Positions 30,063 through 38,658 of a stretch of DNA of 64,000 nucleotides are shown in pieces. Numbering within the stretch: position 1 is the first letter of the stretch; every line of letters starts with the position of its first letter. The notes below the pieces were generated by a model. It was not told the origin of the DNA, ran no database searches, and worked only from the letters and a program-made list of their open reading frames with translations. Source of the stretch: DATFQE01 sp963739085. Lineage in GTDB: Bacteria; Actinomycetota; Thermoleophilia; Gaiellales; Gaiellaceae. The stretch spans positions 62,001-126,000 of the forward strand of contig CAVTZA010000018.1 in the NCBI GenBank assembly GCA_963739085.1. Reading direction: 5' to 3'. A program made the position numbers and the translations under genes.

Positions 30063-31070
30063 ATGCGGGTCTGGGTCGACTTCACCAACACGGCCCACGT
30101 GCCGGTGCTCCGCCCGCTGGTCGAGCTGCTCGAGGCGAACGGCCACGCGGTCGAGCTGACCGCCCGTCCGCTCTCGCACACGCTCGAGCTGCTGGACGAC
30201 TGGGGTCACCCGTACACGGCGATCGGCCGGCACGGCGGCGCCGGGCGCCTGGGCAAGGCCAGGGCCGCGGCCGAGCGGCTCCGTGGGCTGATCGGCTTCG
30301 GTCGCGGCGGCCGCTTCGACGTCGCTTTGGGCCATGCCTCGGTCGACCTGCCGCCCGCGGCGCGGCTGCTGCGGATCCCGAACGCGACGATGTTCGACTA
30401 CGAGTGGGCGACGGCGCAGCACTCGGTGGTCTGCCGCTTCGCCAATCGCGTGGTCGTCCCGGACGCGATTCCCGCCGCGCGGCTGGCCCGCTACGGCGCC
30501 CGGCCGCCGAAGCTCGTGCAGTTCGCCGGGCTCAAGGAGGAGTACTACCTCTCGGATTGGGAGCCGGACGCGGCCGTCATCAAGTCGCTGGGCCTGGACC
30601 GGCGTCGTGTCATCTGCGTCGTACGCACGGCGCCGTCGTACGCGCTCTATCTCGGCGGCTCGGAGAACCCGCTGCTCGACCGCGTGCTCCGACGGCTGGC
30701 CGACGAGGACGTCCAGACGGTCGTGCTCGCACGCACCGAGGAGCAGCGGCAGGCGGTGCGCGCCGTCGACGACGGCTTCGTCGTCCCCGACCGAGCGGTC
30801 GACGGGAGCAGCCTCGTCGCCTTCGCCGACGCCCTCGTCTCCGCCGGCGGGACCATGAACCGGGAGGCCGCCGTCCTCGGGACGCCCGTCTGGTCGATCT
30901 TCGAGGGGAAGCTGGGCGGCGTCGACGAGCGGCTCGTGGCCGAAGGGCGGCTCAAGCTGCTCGGCGACCCCGCGGAGATCGAGCTGCGCAAGAAGCCGGC
31001 GGGTGCGGCGGCGTCACGAGTCCGCCGCGACCCACGTCGGCTCCTCGAGCTGGCCTTCTCAGGCCTCTAG
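30063..31070 (+). CDS. DUF354 family, glycosyltransferase-like protein
   Basis: A 335-residue protein starting MRVWVDFTNTAHVPVLRPLVELLEANGH, the hallmark opening of DUF354, a GT-B-like family related to MurG/WecB-type enzymes. Later motifs include VRTAPSYALYLGG and the sugar-nucleotide-site-like ADALVSAGGTMNREAAVLGTPVWSIF. No substrate is established for the family. Its closeness to wecA-like and UDP-HexNAc dehydrogenase genes suggests a role in surface glycan assembly, as inference. It overlaps the convergent DUF4097 gene by 12 bases. Confidence 0.85.
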   Translation: MRVWVDFTNTAHVPVLRPLVELLEANGHAVELTARPLSHTLELLDDWGHPYTAIGRHGGAGRLGKARAAAERLRGLIGFGRGGRFDVALGHASVDLPPAARLLRIPNATMFDYEWATAQHSVVCRFANRVVVPDAIPAARLARYGARPPKLVQFAGLKEEYYLSDWEPDAAVIKSLGLDRRRVICVVRTAPSYALYLGGSENPLLDRVLRRLADEDVQTVVLARTEEQRQAVRAVDDGFVVPDRAVDGSSLVAFADALVSAGGTMNREAAVLGTPVWSIFEGKLGGVDERLVAEGRLKLLGDPAEIELRKKPAGAAASRVRRDPRRLLELAFSGL

Positions 31071-31829
31071 CGGGGCGGGCTCGGCGGCGCGCTCGATGCG
31101 CACGTCGCCGCTGACGCCGTTGACCTGGATGTCCACGAGCGGCGCATCGGCGTCCTCCTTGCCGGCCCCGTCGAGCGGGATGTCGGACACGGCCTCGCCG
31201 CTCACGGTCCTGACGTCGACGGCCACACGCCGCCCAGACCGGACCCCGATCCGGACGTCGCCGGAGGCCGTCCGCACCTTGACCGGGCCACCGCCCGCGT
31301 CGCCGATCTCGACGCCGCCGGATGCACTGTGGACGGTGACGCCCGCGTCGGTCCGGCCGAGGTCGAGATCGCCCGACGCGCTGTGGATCGTCGCGTCGCC
31401 GGCGACGATGCCGACCGCGACGTCACCGCTCGCCGTGTGGGCCTCGAAACGGCCGTCGACGTGGGTGAGGTCGACATCGCCGGACGCGACGTGCGTCTTC
31501 GTCTCGCCAAGACGGCCGCGCGCGTGAATGTCGCCGGAGGCGGTGTGCAGCTTCGCCTTCGACCCCTCGGGGAAGCGGATCTCGGCCCGGATCCGCGGCG
31601 GGCTGCCGAAGCGCAGGCGCTTCTCCTTGATCTCGACGGCGAGCTCGTTGCCGTGCAGCTCGACGTGGGCCCGCTCGATCGCGTCGCGGGTCGCCTCGTC
31701 GTCGACGATGGGGCTGAGCCGGACGAAGGCCTCCGTGCCCGGCTGTGCGTCGATCTCGACGACGCCGGCCGGGATCTTCACGTTCAGCCGTGGATCCGAT
31801 GGAAGCTCGAATGTGTGTTCGCGCATCAC
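31059..31829 (-). CDS. DUF4097-type beta-helix protein
   Basis: A 256-residue protein built from repeating beta strands of the form TASGDVxxG / HSASGDLxxG (for example KLHTASGDIHARG, ETKTHVASGDVDLTH, TIHSASGDLDLGR). These would stack into a right-handed beta-solenoid as in DUF4097 proteins. No signal peptide or membrane helix is visible, so it may be cytoplasmic. It lies 8 bases after the RHH gene and is presumably controlled by the palindrome at 32304-32324. Function unknown. Confidence 0.85.
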   Translation of the reverse strand: MMREHTFELPSDPRLNVKIPAGVVEIDAQPGTEAFVRLSPIVDDEATRDAIERAHVELHGNELAVEIKEKRLRFGSPPRIRAEIRFPEGSKAKLHTASGDIHARGRLGETKTHVASGDVDLTHVDGRFEAHTASGDVAVGIVAGDATIHSASGDLDLGRTDAGVTVHSASGGVEIGDAGGGPVKVRTASGDVRIGVRSGRRVAVDVRTVSGEAVSDIPLDGAGKEDADAPLVDIQVNGVSGDVRIERAAEPAPLEA

Positions 31830-31837
31830 TCCTCCTT

Positions 31838-32293
31838 CTAGGTCTTGCCGTAGCCGACGAGGCGCCGGCGCGGGTTACTGGGACGCGTAGCGTGGCTCGC
31901 GGCGCCCGACAGCGCGCGCACGAGCCACGTGTTCAGCGAGACCCCCTCGGCGGCGGCCGCCGCCTCGAGCTCGGACTTCAGCCGGGCCGGCAGCCGGAGG
32001 GTCAGACGGGCCGCGCTCGGCTCGTCGGCCGGCGCGGCGGGGACGGCGCCCTCCTCCTCGACGAAGACGACGCTGGGGTCGCCGCCGGCCAGCCGCAGCT
32101 CGAGATGACCGGACGGCAGCTGCTCGTTCGCCTCCAACAGGGCGTCGCCCAGCGCCTCGAGGAAGCGCAGCGGAGCCGAGCGCGCTGCGGCATCGGCGAG
32201 GCGGGAGCCGATCTCGGCCGCCTGCTCGTCGCCGAAAGCGGCGGCGGCGGCCAGGTCCTGTTGCAGCGCGTCGACGTGTGGTGACAGCTTCAT
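31838..32293 (-). CDS. Ribbon-helix-helix DNA-binding protein (HicB/CopG-like)
   Basis: A 151-residue protein whose C-terminal part (about 98-135: ARLTLRLPARLKSELEAAAAAEGVSLNTWLVRAL, in pieces) is a ribbon-helix-helix domain of the HicB/Arc type. The N-terminal 90 residues are helical and Ala/Glu-rich. A perfect 9-bp palindrome lies 10 bases upstream of its ATG, the expected autoregulatory operator. No HicA-type toxin lies beside it. The partner is the DUF4097 gene, an arrangement I infer to be a regulator with its target rather than a toxin-antitoxin pair. Confidence 0.8.
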   Translation of the reverse strand: MKLSPHVDALQQDLAAAAAFGDEQAAEIGSRLADAAARSAPLRFLEALGDALLEANEQLPSGHLELRLAGGDPSVVFVEEEGAVPAAPADEPSAARLTLRLPARLKSELEAAAAAEGVSLNTWLVRALSGAASHATRPSNPRRRLVGYGKT

Positions 32294-32303
32294 GCCACCG
32301 AGT

Positions 32304-32324
32304 ATGACATCACTTTGATGTCAT
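32304..32324. promoter_or_regulatory. Perfect 9-bp palindrome, candidate RHH operator
   Basis: ATGACATCA (32304-32312), CTT, TGATGTCAT (32316-32324). It lies between the RHH ATG (32291-32293) and the wecA-like stop (32326-32328). A further half-site TGTCA follows at 32325. RHH dimers bind such short palindromes, so autoregulation of the RHH-DUF4097 pair is likely. Confidence 0.7.
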
Positions 32325-32325
32325 G

Positions 32326-33498
32326 TCAACGTCGACTTGCTGTCAGCACCTCCTCGACCGCCTCCTCGCTGTCCTCGTCCGGCTCGCCCGCGAAGCGGGA
32401 CAAGCCGAGCACGCGCAGGTGACGCGCCTTGAGGATCTCGAGCGTATAGACCATCCAGACCGAGCCCGCGAGCACGACCAGGCCGGCGACGGCGCCGATC
32501 AGCGTGTTGCGGAGATCCCACTCCCCACCCGGGCGCGGCGGCACGAAGCGGAGCAGAATCGCGTAGGCCGAGAGCCCCGCAGCCCAGACGTGGAGGTACG
32601 CGGCCGTCCGGCGTTGGGAGTAGCCGATCCGCATGAAGCGGTGGTAGAAGTGGTTGTGGTCGGCCCCCCACGGGGCACGGCCGTGCTTCAGCCGCTTCAG
32701 CACCACGAACGACGTGTCGAGGATCGGAACGGCGATCACGAGCATCGGCGCGACGAGCGTGATCGTGGCGGCCGTCTTCAGCAACCCCTCGACGGCGACC
32801 AGCGCGAGCAGGAAGCCGAGCGCCAGCGCGCCGGAGTCGCCCATGAACACCTTGGCCGGGTGGTAGTTGTAGCGCAGGAACCCGAGCGTCGAGCCGCAGA
32901 TGATCGCCGCCAGGACGGAGGCGTCGATCCGGCCGAACGACGCGGCGAGGAGGGCGAACGACCCGGCCGCGATCGCGACGATCCCGGCGGCGAGCGCGTC
33001 CATCCCGTCGATGAGGTTGACGAGGTTCGCGAGCAGGACGACCCAGAAGATCGTGAGCAGGTAGCCGCCGGCCCCGATGTCGTGGTTGCCGAGGAACGGG
33101 AGCGTGATGTGCCCGAACGTGACGTCGTAGCCGACCACGGGGATGAGCGCGAGCAGGGCGACACCGAGCAGCTTGGTGCGCGGCGAGATGCCGCGGATGT
33201 CGTCGACGAGGCCGAGCAGGGCGACGCCGAGCGTCCCGAGCAGGATCCCGAGGTAGGGGCCGTCGAGGTCGAGGAAGAACGCCGCCGGCACGAGGATCGC
33301 GGCCACGATCGCGACGCCGCCCGTGCGCGGGATGAAGCCGGTGTGGACGCGTGGCCGGTCGCCGTCTCGCTCCTCGGTCCGGGGCGAGAGCCGTGCCGCG
33401 AGCGGGGTCAGGCCGAGGACGAGTACCAGCGCCGCCAGGAAGCCCCACACCGCGTCTCCGTCGAAGAGGAGCGCGTGCAGCGAGTCCCGGAAGGACAT
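32326..33498 (-). CDS. Undecaprenyl-phosphate GlcNAc-1-phosphate transferase (WecA/MraY superfamily)
   Basis: Starts lipid-linked glycan synthesis by moving a GlcNAc-1-phosphate (or related sugar phosphate) onto undecaprenyl phosphate. The 390-residue protein has about ten membrane helices. Catalytic signatures are GLVDDIRG with the Asp pair, NLIDGMDALAAG, KVFMGDSGALALG and the HxH loop GADHNHFYHRFM (HIHH-type loop of WecA/TagO). ATG at 33496-33498. In actinobacteria this gene usually precedes atpI, and here three small genes lie between it and the atp operon. Promoter region shared with the divergent dehydrogenase gene. Confidence 0.93.
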   Translation of the reverse strand: MSFRDSLHALLFDGDAVWGFLAALVLVLGLTPLAARLSPRTEERDGDRPRVHTGFIPRTGGVAIVAAILVPAAFFLDLDGPYLGILLGTLGVALLGLVDDIRGISPRTKLLGVALLALIPVVGYDVTFGHITLPFLGNHDIGAGGYLLTIFWVVLLANLVNLIDGMDALAAGIVAIAAGSFALLAASFGRIDASVLAAIICGSTLGFLRYNYHPAKVFMGDSGALALGFLLALVAVEGLLKTAATITLVAPMLVIAVPILDTSFVVLKRLKHGRAPWGADHNHFYHRFMRIGYSQRRTAAYLHVWAAGLSAYAILLRFVPPRPGGEWDLRNTLIGAVAGLVVLAGSVWMVYTLEILKARHLRVLGLSRFAGEPDEDSEEAVEEVLTASRR

Positions 33499-33550
33499 GC
33501 GGGCGGTTATAGCAGCGGAGGCCGCTGCTAGCATCGCCGACGCCTTGGCG

Positions 33551-34849
33551 GTGGCCTCTCCACGGACCGAGTTCGACGAGCGCGTCGCGACCCGCGCTGC
33601 CCGCGTGGGGATCGTCGGCCTCGGCTACGCGGGCCTGCCCCTGGCGATGTCGTTCGCCGAGGCAGGCTTCGACGTCACGGGGATCGACCTCAACGAGGAG
33701 CGCGTCCGCTCGATCCGCGAGAAGCGCTCGTACCTCGTGGACGTCCCGGAGGACCGGTACGAGGCCCTCGACGGGACGATCGCGGCGACGACCGACTACG
33801 CGGTCGCCCGCGAGCTCGACGCGCTGACGATCTGCGTCCCGACGCCGCTGTCGAAGACCAAGACGCCCGACGTCCAGTACATCGTCGCCGCGGCCGAGTC
33901 GGTGGCCGCGAACCTGCGGCCGGGTCAGCTCGTCGTGCTCCAGTCGACGACGTATCCGGGCACGACCGAGGAGATCGTGCAGCCGATCCTGGAGCGAACC
34001 GGCGGCAAGGTCGGACGCGACTTCTTCCTCGGCTACGCGCCCGAGCGGGTCGATCCGGGCAACGGCGTGTACACGATTCGGAACACGCCGAAGCTCGTGG
34101 CCGGAGTGACGGAGGAGTGCCTGCGCCGCACCGAGCTGCTCTACCGGCAGATCGTGGACGTCGTCATTCCCGTCTCGCGGCCGATGGTCGCCGAGATCGC
34201 GAAGCTCCACGAGAACACGTTCCGCGCCGTCAACATCGCGCTCGCGAACGAGCTCGCGCTGATGTGCGACCGGCTCGAGATCTCCCCGTGGGAGGTGATC
34301 GAGGCCGCCTCGAGCAAGCCGTTCGGCTTCCTCCCCCACTACCCGGGCCCCGGCCTCGGCGGCGACTGCATCCCGGTCGTGCCCCACTTCCTCGCCTGGC
34401 GCCTGCGTGAGTACGGCTACGCGGCCCAGCTGATCGAGGCAGCACACGAGATCAACGCGCGTATGCCGCTGCACGTCGTGCAGAAGGTGAGCGAAGCGCT
34501 CAACGACGCGGGCCTGCCGATCAAGGGCTCGCGCCTGCTCCTGCTCGGCGTCGCGTACAAGGCGAACGTACACGACACGCGCGAGTCGCCGAGCCTCGAG
34601 GTCATGCGGCAGCTGATCCACCGCGGTGGCGACGTCCGCTACTGCGACCCGTGGGTGGAGTCGGTCGAGCTCGACGGCAAGACCCATCGCACGGTCGCGT
34701 GGACGGCCGACGAGGTGCGGGCCGCCGACTGCGTGGTCGTGCTGACGCAGCACCGCGAGTTCGTCGAGCAGCCGCACTGGCACGAGGCCGAGCTCGTCGT
34801 GGACACGCGCAACGTCGTCCCGCCCGGGCCGACGGTCTACTCGATCTAG
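33551..34849 (+). CDS. UDP-N-acetyl-hexosamine 6-dehydrogenase (WecC/WbpA type)
   Basis: Oxidises a UDP-N-acetylhexosamine at C6 to the uronic acid. The protein of about 432 residues has the NAD loop GIVGLGYAGLPLA, VPTPLSKTKTPD, QSTTYPGTTEE, GYAPERVDPGN and the catalytic motif GGDCIPVVP, a variant of GGHCIPVDP with Asp and Val replacing His and Asp while keeping the Cys. The C-terminal domain starts near LLLLGVAYKANVHDTRESPS. GTG at 33551 is taken; TTG at 33545 is possible. UDP-GlcNAc is the likely substrate from family similarity. Confidence 0.9.
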   Translation: MASPRTEFDERVATRAARVGIVGLGYAGLPLAMSFAEAGFDVTGIDLNEERVRSIREKRSYLVDVPEDRYEALDGTIAATTDYAVARELDALTICVPTPLSKTKTPDVQYIVAAAESVAANLRPGQLVVLQSTTYPGTTEEIVQPILERTGGKVGRDFFLGYAPERVDPGNGVYTIRNTPKLVAGVTEECLRRTELLYRQIVDVVIPVSRPMVAEIAKLHENTFRAVNIALANELALMCDRLEISPWEVIEAASSKPFGFLPHYPGPGLGGDCIPVVPHFLAWRLREYGYAAQLIEAAHEINARMPLHVVQKVSEALNDAGLPIKGSRLLLLGVAYKANVHDTRESPSLEVMRQLIHRGGDVRYCDPWVESVELDGKTHRTVAWTADEVRAADCVVVLTQHREFVEQPHWHEAELVVDTRNVVPPGPTVYSI

Positions 34850-34862
34850 CGATCTAGAAGCG

Positions 34863-35690
34863 GTGGATGTCCTCGTGCTCGGCGCCGGCTACGTCGGCGG
34901 CGAGGTCGCCAGGCAGGCGCTCGCGCGCGGCGACGAGGTCGTGCTCGCGGACAACTGGTACGCGACCGAGCGCGCGCAGCTCGACGGGCTCGATGCGCGG
35001 ATCGAGACCGTGGACATCCGGGACCGCGAGGCCGTCGCCTCGCTGCTCGCGGAGGGCTTCGACCGCATCGTGTTTCTCGCCGCCCAGGCGAGCCGGCCGC
35101 TCTCGGTCGCCGAGCCCGACTACACCGAGGAGACGAACCTCACCGGGACGAGGCGGGTCGCGGAGCTGGTCCCGCGCGGCTCGGCGGTCGCCTTCGGCAG
35201 CTCGCTGCACGTCTACGGCGGCGGCCCGCGCCTCTCGGGCGAGATCGGCGCCGACCATCCCTATGGGCCTCAGGACGATCTCGCGCACCTGTCCAAGATC
35301 TACGGCGAGCTCGTCCTTGGAATGCACGCCGCCGCCCGAGGCTTCGAGCTCGCGACCATGCGCCTCGGGATCGTCTACGGGCCTAGCCCGGTCGAGCACG
35401 ACCGCCCGGAGTCGCAGACGGTCGTCGACAAGTTCCGGCGGCTCGCCGGCGACGGGCGCGAGCTGACGATCGACGACCCCGCGGCGACGATCGGCGTCGT
35501 CCACGTCGAGGACGCGGCCCGGATCCTGCTCGAGGCGGACCCTGGTGTCGCGAACGTCGTCGCGGAGACGCTGACGGTCGGCGACGTCGCGGCGCTCGTG
35601 CGCGGCGAGGCGGCGACGGGCACGCCGACGTGCACGTACGCGTCGCCGTTCGCGTACGAGCACAGCGTGCGCGAGTACCTCTCGCGATGA
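34863..35690 (+). CDS. Extended SDR family epimerase/dehydratase-like protein lacking the catalytic Tyr
   Basis: A 275-residue NAD-dependent sugar epimerase-fold protein: dinucleotide loop GAGYVGG (7-13), DNWYATERAQL, and the substrate-site FGSSLHVYG (111-119). The YxxxK motif of active SDR enzymes appears as AHLSK (141-145): the Lys and preceding Ser stay but Tyr is Ala. The VDIRDREAV and GVVHVEDAA elements are normal. So it may use another base, bind without catalysis, or be decaying. GTG start, 13 bases after the dehydrogenase gene. Its stop overlaps the next ATG by 4 bases. Confidence 0.8.
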   Translation: MDVLVLGAGYVGGEVARQALARGDEVVLADNWYATERAQLDGLDARIETVDIRDREAVASLLAEGFDRIVFLAAQASRPLSVAEPDYTEETNLTGTRRVAELVPRGSAVAFGSSLHVYGGGPRLSGEIGADHPYGPQDDLAHLSKIYGELVLGMHAAARGFELATMRLGIVYGPSPVEHDRPESQTVVDKFRRLAGDGRELTIDDPAATIGVVHVEDAARILLEADPGVANVVAETLTVGDVAALVRGEAATGTPTCTYASPFAYEHSVREYLSR

Positions 35691-36565
35691 GGCTGCTCGT
35701 CACCGGGGCGACCGGCTTCCTCGGCTGGCGTGCGACCGTCCTGCTGCGGGAGCGCGGCCACGAGGTGATCGCGGTCGCGCGGCCGGGAGGCGTCCGCCGG
35801 GCGCACTCCGCCGACCTCGGCGCGGTCGAGCTCGACTCCGGCGGCGCCGAGATCCGCGAGCTCGTGGCGGGCGCGCAGGCCGTGCTGCACTTCGCGGGTA
35901 TTCCGGATCCCGCACGCGCGCGAGAGAACCCGCGGCGAGCGATCCGCGAGAACGCGGCGACGACCGTCAACCTCCTCGAAGCCTGCGCCGCGCATGGCGC
36001 CGGGCTCGTCTACCCGTCGACGATCCGCGCCGCGGTCGAGCCGCCGCCCGACGTCTATGCGCTGTCGAAGCGGCTCGGCGAGACGGTCTGCCGCCTCCAC
36101 TCCGCTCGTGCGACGGTGATCCGCTTCACGTCCGTCTTCGGTCCCGGCCAGGTGGCCCGCGAGGGTGCGACCGGCGCGATCTCGAGCTTCGCCGCCGAGG
36201 CGCTCGCGGGCCGGCCGATCGTGATCCAAGGCGACCCCGAGCGCACACGCGACTTCGTCTACGTCGACGACGTGGTACCGGCGCTCGAGGCGATCGCGCG
36301 CGACGGGCTCTGGGACCGGACGTTCACGCTGGCCAGCGGACGCCCTGCCTCGCTGCGCCACGCCGCCGAGCTCGTGGTCGCGGCCGCCGGCACCGGCGTC
36401 CCGATCGAGACGCCGGGAGGGACGCTGCCGCCTGGGGAGAACGAGAGCTACGTCGCTCCGCAAACGGAGGCAGGGATACCCTTCGACGTCCGTCCGCTCG
36501 AGGAGGCTGTGCCGCTCTATGTCGCCTGGCTCTTGCACGCTACGCGTCCCGGCCTGACGCGATGA
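35687..36565 (+). CDS. NAD-dependent sugar epimerase/dehydratase (extended SDR)
   Basis: A 292-residue extended SDR with the full signature set: loop TGATGFLGWR (6-15), FAGIPDPA, YPSTIRAAV for the catalytic Ser/Thr, and YALSK for the Tyr-Lys pair, then RDFVYVDDVVPALEA, the conserved substrate segment. Likely epimerises or dehydrates an NDP-sugar. Translationally coupled to the preceding paralogue, which lacks the Tyr, raising the possibility that the two form a heterodimer with one active subunit (inference). Confidence 0.88.
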   Translation: MRLLVTGATGFLGWRATVLLRERGHEVIAVARPGGVRRAHSADLGAVELDSGGAEIRELVAGAQAVLHFAGIPDPARARENPRRAIRENAATTVNLLEACAAHGAGLVYPSTIRAAVEPPPDVYALSKRLGETVCRLHSARATVIRFTSVFGPGQVAREGATGAISSFAAEALAGRPIVIQGDPERTRDFVYVDDVVPALEAIARDGLWDRTFTLASGRPASLRHAAELVVAAAGTGVPIETPGGTLPPGENESYVAPQTEAGIPFDVRPLEEAVPLYVAWLLHATRPGLTR

Positions 36566-36596
36566 GCCCGGTTGAACTGCAGAACGAATCGCCGCG

Positions 36597-38594
36597 ATGC
36601 CAGAGATAACTGCGATCCCATTGCTCAAGGCCGCCCCTGAGGCGGATCAGCTCGCCGACCGTCTCGAGGGCGGTCCGTGGCGCGGGATCGAGCTCGGGCT
36701 GAACACGCCGCACGTGGCGTCCGAATCGGCGCTGGCGCGCTCGATCGAGACCTCGCTCCGCGCTCTCGACGGCCTGGGGATGGCCGTCACGGCCGAGGCA
36801 CCTCTGGCGTGGCCGAGCGGGGCGTTCGTCAGCGTCGACCAGCTCGACGACGAGGCCCGCACCGGCATCGAGCGCAGCGTCGAGTTCGCGGCCGCTGTCG
36901 GCTCGCGCGTCCTCACCGTCCACCTCTTCGTCCCGCAGGCGCCGGCCGAGTTCTCGCTCGACGTCGCCGACGAGCGCGTGGAGGCGTTCCTGCGCTTCTA
37001 CGCCGAGACGTGCCTCGCCCACGACGTGATGCCGTTGATCGAGAACGTCCCGCCCGTGCTGCGGATGCGCACCGGCGGCGTCTTCCTGTCCCCCGTCGGC
37101 GGCCACTGGCGCGACCTCCTGCGCTGGCGCGAGCGCGTCCCGGAGCTGGGTTTCACGATCGACACCTCGCACGCGGCCCTGTTCCGCTCGTTCGCAGCCG
37201 CCTATCCGACCCTGTTCGGCCTCGCCTCAGACGAGGAGCTCGACCTCGCCCGCTACGTCGAGGAGCTCGGCCCGCACGCCCGCGTCGCGCACGTCTCGAA
37301 CGCGCACGGCCTGCTCGGCGAGGGCCTTCCGTACGGCGGCGGCGAGCTCGAGCTCGATCCCGTCGTGCGGCGGCTCGCCGACCTCGTCCCCTACATCGTC
37401 GCCGAGATCGCCGAGCCGGACCACCTCCGCTCGCACGACATGAAGGCCGGCTACCGCGCGATCGAGCGCGCGCTTGTGAAACCAGGACGCGTAGCGTTGC
37501 TGCAGCGCGCGGTGCCGAGAGTGCCCGCGGACGACTTCGACTGGCAGGGCGTTCTCGGCCGGCGCGACCCCGTGCCCGCGCTGCTCGAGCTGCAGGAGCG
37601 CTTCGGCGGCCGGCGCGTGCTGCTCACCGGCGGCGGCGGCTCGATCGGACGAGCGCTGTCCGCCTTCCTGCTCGGCTTCCGGCCGGACCACGTCACGATC
37701 GTGGACGGCCACGAGGGCTCCTTGATCACGGATCGGCGCGGGCGGACGGCGGAGTCACTGGAGCGCGTGTCCCACGTCCTCTGCGACATCCGCGACTCCG
37801 GTCGCCTCGCGCGGGAGCTCGCGAACGCCCGGCCGGACGTCGTCTTCCACCTCGCCGCCTACAAGCACGTCGACTGGGCCGAGGTCTATCCGGAGGAGTT
37901 CGTCGACAACAACCTGCACGGCAGCTGGAGCTTGCTGCGCGCGGCCGAGGCTGCCGGCGTCGAGACGGTCGTCGTCGCCTCGACGGACAAGGCCGCTCTC
38001 GCCGCGAGCTTCTACGGCCGGACGAAGCGCTTCATGGAGCAGCTGACCGCCTATGCCGGGCAGCGGGCGGGCGCGCAGCGGATCGCCGTGCGGTTCGTCA
38101 ACGTGCTCGGCTCGGCCGGGAGCGCCTCGGAGCTCTTCCTGCGACAGGCCCGCGCCAATGTGCCGCTGACGGTGACCGACACGGGCATGACGCGTTACTG
38201 GATCACGATGGCGCACGCCGCCACGCTCGCCGCGCATGGGGCGCTGCTCGCCGGGGAAGGCGTCCGGTTGGCAACCGCATCGGAGCCGACCGTGCTCACG
38301 GTCGGCGAGCTGGCCGAGCGGATCTGGCGCGAGGCAGGACGCGAGGGCTCACCCGACATCGACCTGCTCGGCATCCGGCGGGGCGAGACGCTGAGCGAGG
38401 TGCTGGTCGCGCCCGGAGAGGAGCTCGGCTCGGAACGGCACGAAGGCATTGCCGCGATCGAGGGCGACGGGTCGGTTGCAGGCGCCGCCTGGGTGGCGGA
38501 GCGGTTGTCTGCCGACGCGACGCGCGAGGAAGCGCGCAGCGTGTGGCTCGAGGCGATGCGCCGCCCCGGCCTGGTTGCGTCGCCGCGAAGCTAG
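36597..38594 (+). CDS. Fusion of a TIM-barrel sugar isomerase-like domain with a CapD-type SDR domain
   Basis: A 665-residue protein. Residues 1-300 resemble the AP-endonuclease-2/sugar-phosphate isomerase TIM barrel, with candidate metal ligands Glu149 (LIENVPP), Asp189/His192 (TIDTSHA), His232 (AHVSNAHG) and Glu270 (VAEIAEPDH). Residues 335-620 are an SDR with TGGGGSIGRA (344-353), FHLAAYKHVDWAE, STDKA (462-466) and YGRTK (473-477), most like CapD/FlaA1-type UDP-sugar 4,6-dehydratases or 5-epimerases. No stop or frameshift separates them. It lies 31 bases after the epimerase gene with no strong ribosome site. The fused reaction is not known. Confidence 0.85.
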   Translation: MPEITAIPLLKAAPEADQLADRLEGGPWRGIELGLNTPHVASESALARSIETSLRALDGLGMAVTAEAPLAWPSGAFVSVDQLDDEARTGIERSVEFAAAVGSRVLTVHLFVPQAPAEFSLDVADERVEAFLRFYAETCLAHDVMPLIENVPPVLRMRTGGVFLSPVGGHWRDLLRWRERVPELGFTIDTSHAALFRSFAAAYPTLFGLASDEELDLARYVEELGPHARVAHVSNAHGLLGEGLPYGGGELELDPVVRRLADLVPYIVAEIAEPDHLRSHDMKAGYRAIERALVKPGRVALLQRAVPRVPADDFDWQGVLGRRDPVPALLELQERFGGRRVLLTGGGGSIGRALSAFLLGFRPDHVTIVDGHEGSLITDRRGRTAESLERVSHVLCDIRDSGRLARELANARPDVVFHLAAYKHVDWAEVYPEEFVDNNLHGSWSLLRAAEAAGVETVVVASTDKAALAASFYGRTKRFMEQLTAYAGQRAGAQRIAVRFVNVLGSAGSASELFLRQARANVPLTVTDTGMTRYWITMAHAATLAAHGALLAGEGVRLATASEPTVLTVGELAERIWREAGREGSPDIDLLGIRRGETLSEVLVAPGEELGSERHEGIAAIEGDGSVAGAAWVAERLSADATREEARSVWLEAMRRPGLVASPRS

Positions 38595-38658
38595 GCACCG
38601 GCAGTTTCGCTTTCTCTCCCGCTCTGCCTAACTCGATCATCAGCGCGCCCGGTCCGCG

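Noticed and set aside
31838..32293. HicAB toxin-antitoxin pair
   Set aside because: Only the RHH protein is present. No HicA-like toxin is adjacent, and the neighbour is a beta-solenoid protein.
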